Assembly (NCBI GenBank): GCA_013420905.1
Contig: JAAXNY010000005.1
Span: forward strand, 1 to 64,000
Direction of reading: 5' to 3'
Length of the DNA: 64,000 bases
Source of the DNA: Collybia mongolica
Taxonomy: Eukaryota; Basidiomycota; Agaricomycetes; Agaricales; Clitocybaceae
Position 1 is the first letter of the stretch; each line of letters starts with the position of its first letter. The position numbers and the translations under genes were made by a program. A model generated the notes under the pieces. That model did no database searches. It was not told the DNA's origin and worked only from the letters and a program-made list of their open reading frames with translations. This document shows positions 57,716 through 64,000 of the stretch, piece by piece.

Positions 57716-58029
57716 GAATCCTGATGCATATATTGTGTCATACAGTCTCAATCATTCCTCCTTGCAGTCTCCCAGATGGCCACTGTCATAGTAGACTAGT
57801 GTCGAATCTGATGTGTTTCTCTTAAATCTGTTACGATTCTCCTGACCCAGGGAGATGTTCTTCTAAGCGTAACTTATAGAAAGCGTGCGACACGTTAAGT
57901 ATCCATAGCGGTCCATGTGTTCCGATGTGGCAGAAGGTGATGACCCAGTACTAATAACTATCAGTTCCAGGATTGCACTACCCACGATCGAGAATATCTG
58001 AGCTCTCTCTACCTTGGAAGGACGATGAC
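57716..58029. other. Spacer between the two D segments
   Basis: No gene or repeat is recognised. Confidence 0.4.
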
Positions 58030-61000
58030 CCGAACGCGTGCCTTTTCAGCGACGCAACACATGATTGGGGCCAAGTCGTGATAAACGTTGTACGCGTCGT
58101 AGTGCGCGTAACCAATTGTGAGTGTCGGCGTAAGTCAGTGCATGATACGCGCTCAAAGTAGCGAGGACAAGGTATTTGTCCCTACGGTACGCGAGAACAT
58201 GTGCCCAGTGCGCATATAGTCACGCGGCGGAGTGAACTATACATTTTCATATGGGTGGTCACAGCCCAAAAAGTCCAAAAATTATATCACAAACAGGCCG
58301 GCAAGGATTTGAACGTTAAAAGAAGTAATTGTTATGCACGCCTTGCATATATAGACAGTAAGAGGACCGTCGTTCGATCCGAGGCCAAGTCATTCCATAA
58401 TTCTTCCTCTTTTTAATCCACAGACAACGGCAGGCGTCCGGAGATATGGCGAGAACGGAGAGCATCTCGAAAACGGAGGTGTACGACGTCTAGCATCCAG
58501 TATATGCTACAACGACGGGACCCGGGACCCGGGCGCGCAATTATGAATGCTGGTTGCGCGGATAGTAAACTAGTGCTATCGTGTATCTGCGATGATAAGA
58601 AAGCAGATTATGTGGGTGTACTTGAGAATTACGATGAGTTACATATAACTCAAGAACTAACGAAAGACGTGAATTCTGATGACGGTGTGGAAGCGAGATT
58701 ATAGAAATATCTGCGAGGACAGCAGAGCACACCTAGTCCGAGCCAACAGTGCGAGGGTGAAACGCGAAGGCGGGGGCTGCCTTGAAGGCGCTGGTGAGAC
58801 CCAAACCGGTGTGGTTACAGGGCAGAGGCGACGCCAAGGTCATACCTTATCTAACCAAGGAGTTACAATCACCACCGTTCTAATGAAATGCAAAGATTCA
58901 GGAACAAGGGATTCAGGAGTCAGGACATGAAATTATGTGGCATGCAATTCTCCTCGTGCATAATATTAAAGGCATGATGAAAATAAGCTCCAAGATTCAG
59001 AACAGATGCGCACCTTAGTCCGGAAAAAGGAATGGCGGGGGATTCTGAGGGAACGGTAGGTTTGCAAACTGCAGTGGGCATCCTTAAGAGTCTGACGAAA
59101 AAATCCTCGCACTGCTTGAGAGTTCATGCATTATGCACTAATCCAGAAACGCAAACGAGTGGGGGTCGAAACCGGGGTGTGAGCAAATTTTGACGCTGGT
59201 CCGTGCGTTGCCTGAGGCGCGCACGTGCCCCGCGGTGACTACTTTTTTCAACATCAAACTTGCGTTGATGAAAGCCCTTGGTGAGTTCGAACGACCTGTC
59301 GAAGGGCAGCTTGGTCCGCCTCTGTTCGCAGTACTATATCTGAGCTGAGCCGGACTTCCATTATTGTCTGACTCCCACGTGCAATAGGTCCCGCCGCGTT
59401 CTGGTTCTGCGTTTGGCCTATTTTTGGCAGAGTTTGAGTCGACTTTAAGACAATAATGAGTGTGTCTCTAGTCATTGCTCCATGCCTTCATTCTCAGATA
59501 TGAAGGATTCCATTTCTTGTCCTCTGCAATCCCAGTGAGCGAATATTATCATCTAGTCAAGATACTTAATCGCTTCGTATAGACTATGAGCACAACCCCT
59601 CATAGCGAACGCCATTGGACAGAATATATAACACAGCCGGAGGACAAGCCACAGGTGGTAATTAATCCCTCAGATAGCTTGAGTACTTGGTCTCCCTCGG
59701 GGCTGATTCACCGAGCTTCTCGAGACGTTTCAGCGTCGGTGTCAACAATAATGAGCTAATCCATCAGACTGTCAAAAAGTCTCCCAGGTCACTGTAAGTC
59801 GTTAGAGCCCTATCCCCACCCTCGTAATACATACTTCTACCATACCATCTCTCAGGTCTCATGCTCAACGCCCACGATGGTGAATAGATTACTAAAACCC
59901 GGTACTGATGTTGTTCAAGCTGATGGGTCACTGCTTGTATCAAAATCCCCATTACATGAATCGTGTTCTTCATGATTTGGGCGTTATTCGGATCTGTCAA
60001 ACTGTGAAAATAACCCCAATCAAACATGCAAATTGATCTAGACTTGCTTGCTCGTTGGACTCTAGTACTACACAGGGCCGTGAAAATACAATGATGGAGG
60101 AACGTGATTTTAGTCATCCCTTTACCTTCCGCTCACTGTATGTCACTTTATATAACCTCCAAGCGACGTGAATTCTCAAATCATGTCGACTAGATCCCAT
60201 AGTATGCTGGAGAGCGCATGCTCATCTAGATAAGCTGAAAAACATATATAATTAGGTTTAAGCTCATCAAGGATATCGAACACACGAATCATCCGGTTCA
60301 TGACTAAAATGATGTCTTGCTTCTATGGCCAAACAATAGGATTCGCATCAAATCTACATAAGGTTACGGCAGGCCTTGTCTAAGGAAAAATTGACATGCC
60401 GTACAAGATGACATCTGCGACCCGTGAGGAGGAAGAAACCATAAGTGCAGGGTAAGTCCAGTTGCGTTATCTCATCCCCCGTTGCTTATATGAGCTCTAT
60501 GCTATTTTCTCCATGCTCTTTGGTACAATGCTGTCTACCCCCGTAGAATTAGCCATCCAGTCAGGTAAAAGAGCCATTCCTTCCGGTAATCTCAACTAGC
60601 CGTCCTATGTTTGCCTGGGTAGACAGATATTTTCATTGAAGTGATATACACTGACTTGGGCTACTATTTCAAATGTAAGCGGAAGGGATTGTAACTCACC
60701 ACCTATTTGCTTATACACCACAGACACCTCGTCCGCCGTTTCGACCGTATGTCCGAAGCCAAGTGGAAACACTTTAGTCACGCGTGCCAGATAAATAACC
60801 TGGCATCGGGCACCCAAGGCTTCATCGCTCGTGATGACAACAAGAAAAGGATTGTAGTCGCATTGCATCCAGCGTAAGAATTCACTAACACCTAATCTTG
60901 AACACTTACTTAAGTTTGGTCATTCGTTAGCACCGGTATTTTGAACTGGATTCATCTCGCTCAGTTTGAGACGGTAGAGTTCGAATCTCTTGGTGTTTCC

Positions 61001-62602
61001 GCGCCAGGTGGGCTCCGTGTTAGGTGTTTCAAGACACCTATTATTGAAATGAAAACACAACAGATGGAGTTCGTGTGCACAGGGGCACACTGATTGAGCT
61101 TTTCCATGATTGACCTCCTGTAGTTTCTGCTAAATTCTGACATCTCAGGCCATAGGTGGAATTCTGTGGCTCGGCCTATCGTAAATACCATCCAGCAACA
61201 ATTGGATATATCCTGGCTACTCTATTGTGATGGCGGGGTACTTTCTGGGAAGTAAAACATTCTCTAACTAACGCTAACGTATAATTTCCTTTACTATTCT
61301 TAGGGATAGAAGTGTCGGGGGAATGACTGTGAAGGCAAAATTCCCCAATGCGTAAGTCGCATATCTGCACCTCCAGGATCTTTGGATGATTCAATTCTTT
61401 AAACAACTTAGACCAGTTCGTATGTATACTTATGGGCAATCGAGGTGAGGTCCTAAACAACGGGCAAGCTCGTTGTTTACTCTACCATTTAAGGCCGGTA
61501 ACAGCGCATACGCAAAATGGGTTAAAGAACAGTTTGGCTTTGATAATATATTTCGCGATGAGCATATTGTGACACACCCAGTGCCAGTGCCCATTAACAA
61601 TACACTTTGGCATCAAGCACTTCTCACCACCGACCGGTAAGGATTTAAATCTCGCCCAGTGATATACATTTATTCATAGAATGTCATCGTAGCGCCTGAC
61701 ACGCTCCCCCTCGTTCCGTAGAAGTCTATATGCACCATGATTCGTAGAAAGGTACCTCATCGAACCAATATGTAACTTCGATCTACCCTGATTTAGGGAC
61801 CGAGTCCTGGACGTTTGCAAACCCGTCGTCAGCATTCTCTACAAGGAAGTGCGCAGCAAACATCGAAGGTCCCACTTGTTCAATGAGTGTCCCAACCCCC
61901 TTAACTTTCGTCACTCCCGCAGCACATTTCGTCGTACGTCTCGTATCCTTATTTATTGGGTTTCCTCTGATAGTTTATACCAGTACTTCAATATACCTGG
62001 TGGGTCGTCTTTCTATTTTTGAATCCCGCACAGAGTCGGTGGGGTATATCTTCCTGATATTTGTTTATTTTGAGCCTCTTCTATGCTGTACCATGATTTT
62101 AACGGCAAAAGGACTCTAGCGTATGACCATTGCACCATTGAGAGTGCAGACTCTGAAAGACAGTAAAAGGAGAACGGCATCAATAGTTTTGTGATTCGTT
62201 TTGGTCCGAAAGCGAGTCTTGCACGAAGGTAAATATGGTTGCGGGGCCTGTGAGTGCGCATAACAACAATGCCATTCGTTGTTGCCAGTGAAGCGGTTCT
62301 GTGACTTCTAAACTATGAACAAGGGCCTTGTGAAATACACATAGGGCGCTATCTCTAGTCCCGTACTTCACCACCACCGTGTAACGTGATAACCCATCCT
62401 TGGGTTCAAGGTGCATGATTCAGACAGAGTAAAAAGGGACGTCGTATTGAGACCCAGATTGTTCAACAATAACTCTGCAAAAATAGACCATAACCATGGA
62501 CCGCATCCAGATCTGAAGGCGTGCAAAGAACCACTACTAAGTACCGAAGGTGGTATATAAGCTCCACGAGATTCGGGAATGCTGACACTATGTTAGGTGG
62601 TA
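58030..62602 (+). repeat. Duplicated segment D, copy 2
   Basis: It is a direct copy of 50730-57715 without the kinase/Crinkler module. It has its own extra sequence at about 58240-58800, 59250-59910 and 62110-62195. Its last part (62280-62602) matches 57368-57715. Confidence 0.82.
60490..62119 (+). pseudogene. Class 3 lipase pseudogene, copy 2
   Basis: The signal-peptide exon is frameshifted. The second exon (about 60690-60880) is kept, with CPKPSGNTLVTR and, in another frame, TQGFIARDDNKKRIVVAL. WNSVARPIVNTIQQQL follows, but GYSLG has become GYFLG at 61236-61250, so the catalytic serine is lost. C-terminal GTESWTFANPSSAFSTRKC is still visible near 61800. Introns sit at the same places as in copy 1. 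The gene is clearly dead. Confidence 0.78.
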
Positions 62603-64000
62603 AATGTTGATGACGTTGACTTGTGCTTCAAACGATCACGTGACTCCACGCGACGCGTGCCTCTTTCCTCTCTTCTTGACAGCCGGGCTCAAGCGTTTGC
62701 CAGAGTTTACTGCTTATACTATGTTGACTTTTCCATTTCAGAGGGTGATTATATCATTCGTTTCATATATTCAGTATTATAATTAGGAATCTCAAGGGAA
62801 CTTTTTTTTGGCATATTCCCTCCAATACACTACATCTGAAGGTGTGTTCCGTGCCCCTTGCTTCAAGCGCCCACTTTGTCTCACTGTAATAAGGATAATT
62901 CTTGTCTAAAAGAATGACGTTACTAACTATATGACCACCCCGGAGTCCTCATGTCCTACTGTCTATGAGTTCGGCCACACGTCGGAAATATGCATGCGGG
63001 TCATAGCTGCATGATCATTGTTGGGGTCACTACCCAGGCCATCCCAAGCGTTTCATCCTCACACTTGTCCCCTGTATCAATCAAAAATAGCACTACCATA
63101 ACCAAGCCCGGGGTAGTAATGGATAAACTAATGTTCAGCTATATTTATATTTAGGATAAATTCTCGATTTTAGTGAACGCCACATATTAATTACCTCTAC
63201 AGTCCGCCATTATCGTTTTACATTGTGTGCATTGGATACGTTATAGAAATGCTGAGGACAACAAGGCTATGATATGCACAACCATCTACCTTCTAGATGT
63301 GATGTACTAAGGTCCTGATACAAGGGGGAGTATGACGTTCAGTGTTGATGGGATCAACATATTACATCCAGAGGTACACAGTTTCAACAATGGGAATCGT
63401 TGCTGAGATGTGTCAGGCTGAAATCTAATCAACGGAGATGACAAAACGGCGACAAAATGGCCCAGTGCCCACCTCGTGGTCTGGAGGGCAAAGGAACTTA
63501 TGAGTTTGCGTTAGGTGAATTGATCTGGAACTATGCGGACAGTGATGATATCACATCAGGCTGAATCACAGACTACCCCGAGCCCAAAGGAGCGTTCTAG
63601 GTGTCCTGATACAGGAAGAGGGTTTGAACTGAGCATCTTTGGTGGGTTGCAGAGGTTGATCAAGGCTCAAATCAGTGATGTGAAACATTGTCGGCTCAAG
63701 GGTTTGAGGGGATGAGCGCTCATTATGCATGTCAAAAGCCACCCATGGCCGAAGCTTCATGATTGTTCTATGCATCAATTCTGTGCAATATCAGGTGAAA
63801 TACTTTGATGTCATCAATATGCACTGTAGACATATTTGATGATCACCCACCTTTCCTCTCGTAGTTGTAGGGGGAAGTAGACACTGTTGCTGCTCCTTGG
63901 ACCTATGAGTTGCATGCAACACTTGTTGATAGACTATGCATTCGGCACATGGACAGTGTGCTATACAGGCTATGATTTTTGCATTTTTCCCTTTGGCATT
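62603..64000. other. Right end of window, nothing recognised
   Basis: Only short frames without motifs; no repeats beyond a weak TCCTGATACA(A/G)G word at 63314 and 63604. Confidence 0.45.

Overview
The window is one chromosome end of a fungus, most likely an Agaricomycete basidiomycete. The left edge is an uninterrupted CCCTAA telomere tract. Genes are split by GT-AG introns, most of them 46-64 nt. The protein families that can be recognised (SNF2-type subtelomeric ATPase, GATA-like zinc finger, Crinkler-kinase, class 3 lipase, hAT transposase) are fungal in character. The species is not identified.

Layout. (1) 1-21.3 kb is the outer subtelomere. A gene cut off by the telomere (105-1430) is followed by repeat blocks A and B, an apparently intact 13-exon SNF2-family ATPase gene (3310-8425, minus), and an 871-aa gene of unknown function (10242-12907, plus). 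Next comes an oppositely oriented cluster of the same A/B blocks carrying a gutted SNF2 copy (14950-15480). A six-exon RING-like gene (18629-19258) and tandem and minisatellite repeats close this part. A 17-bp palindrome, GAGGTTCG(A/T)CGAACCTC, and a second ~20-bp motif recur through it. (2) 21.3-24.56 kb is an array of short units (called X, Y, W and Z here), each ending in 1-3 copies of CCCTAA. Four units carry what fold as complete type I hammerhead ribozymes, with cleavage sites 67-69 nt before the telomeric repeats. This looks like serial attachment of a telomere-directed retroelement, possibly related to Penelope-like elements, and is the most novel part of the window. (3) At about 24,563 the array joins the middle of a degenerate repeated-exon gene, which suggests an old chromosome end. 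(4) 25.1-29.1 kb has direct repeats and a four-exon GATA-like zinc-finger gene (25984-29127, minus). (5) 29.2-44.4 kb is gene-poor; I can support only a microsatellite and a weak secreted-protein candidate. (6) 44.4-45.8 kb is a hAT transposon with perfect 14-bp terminal repeats, an 8-bp target duplication and a transposase remnant. (7) 50.7-62.6 kb is a diverged direct duplication. Each copy carries a class 3 lipase pseudogene; only the first also has an inserted module with a kinase fragment and a tandem-header Crinkler-kinase gene, which has one in-frame stop. The last 1.4 kb holds nothing recognisable.

The outer 25 kb behaves as a telomere-driven mosaic: genes broken at chromosome ends, healed by telomere repeats, extended by telomere-attaching elements, then overlain by amplified subtelomeric blocks containing an ATPase gene and its deletion derivative.
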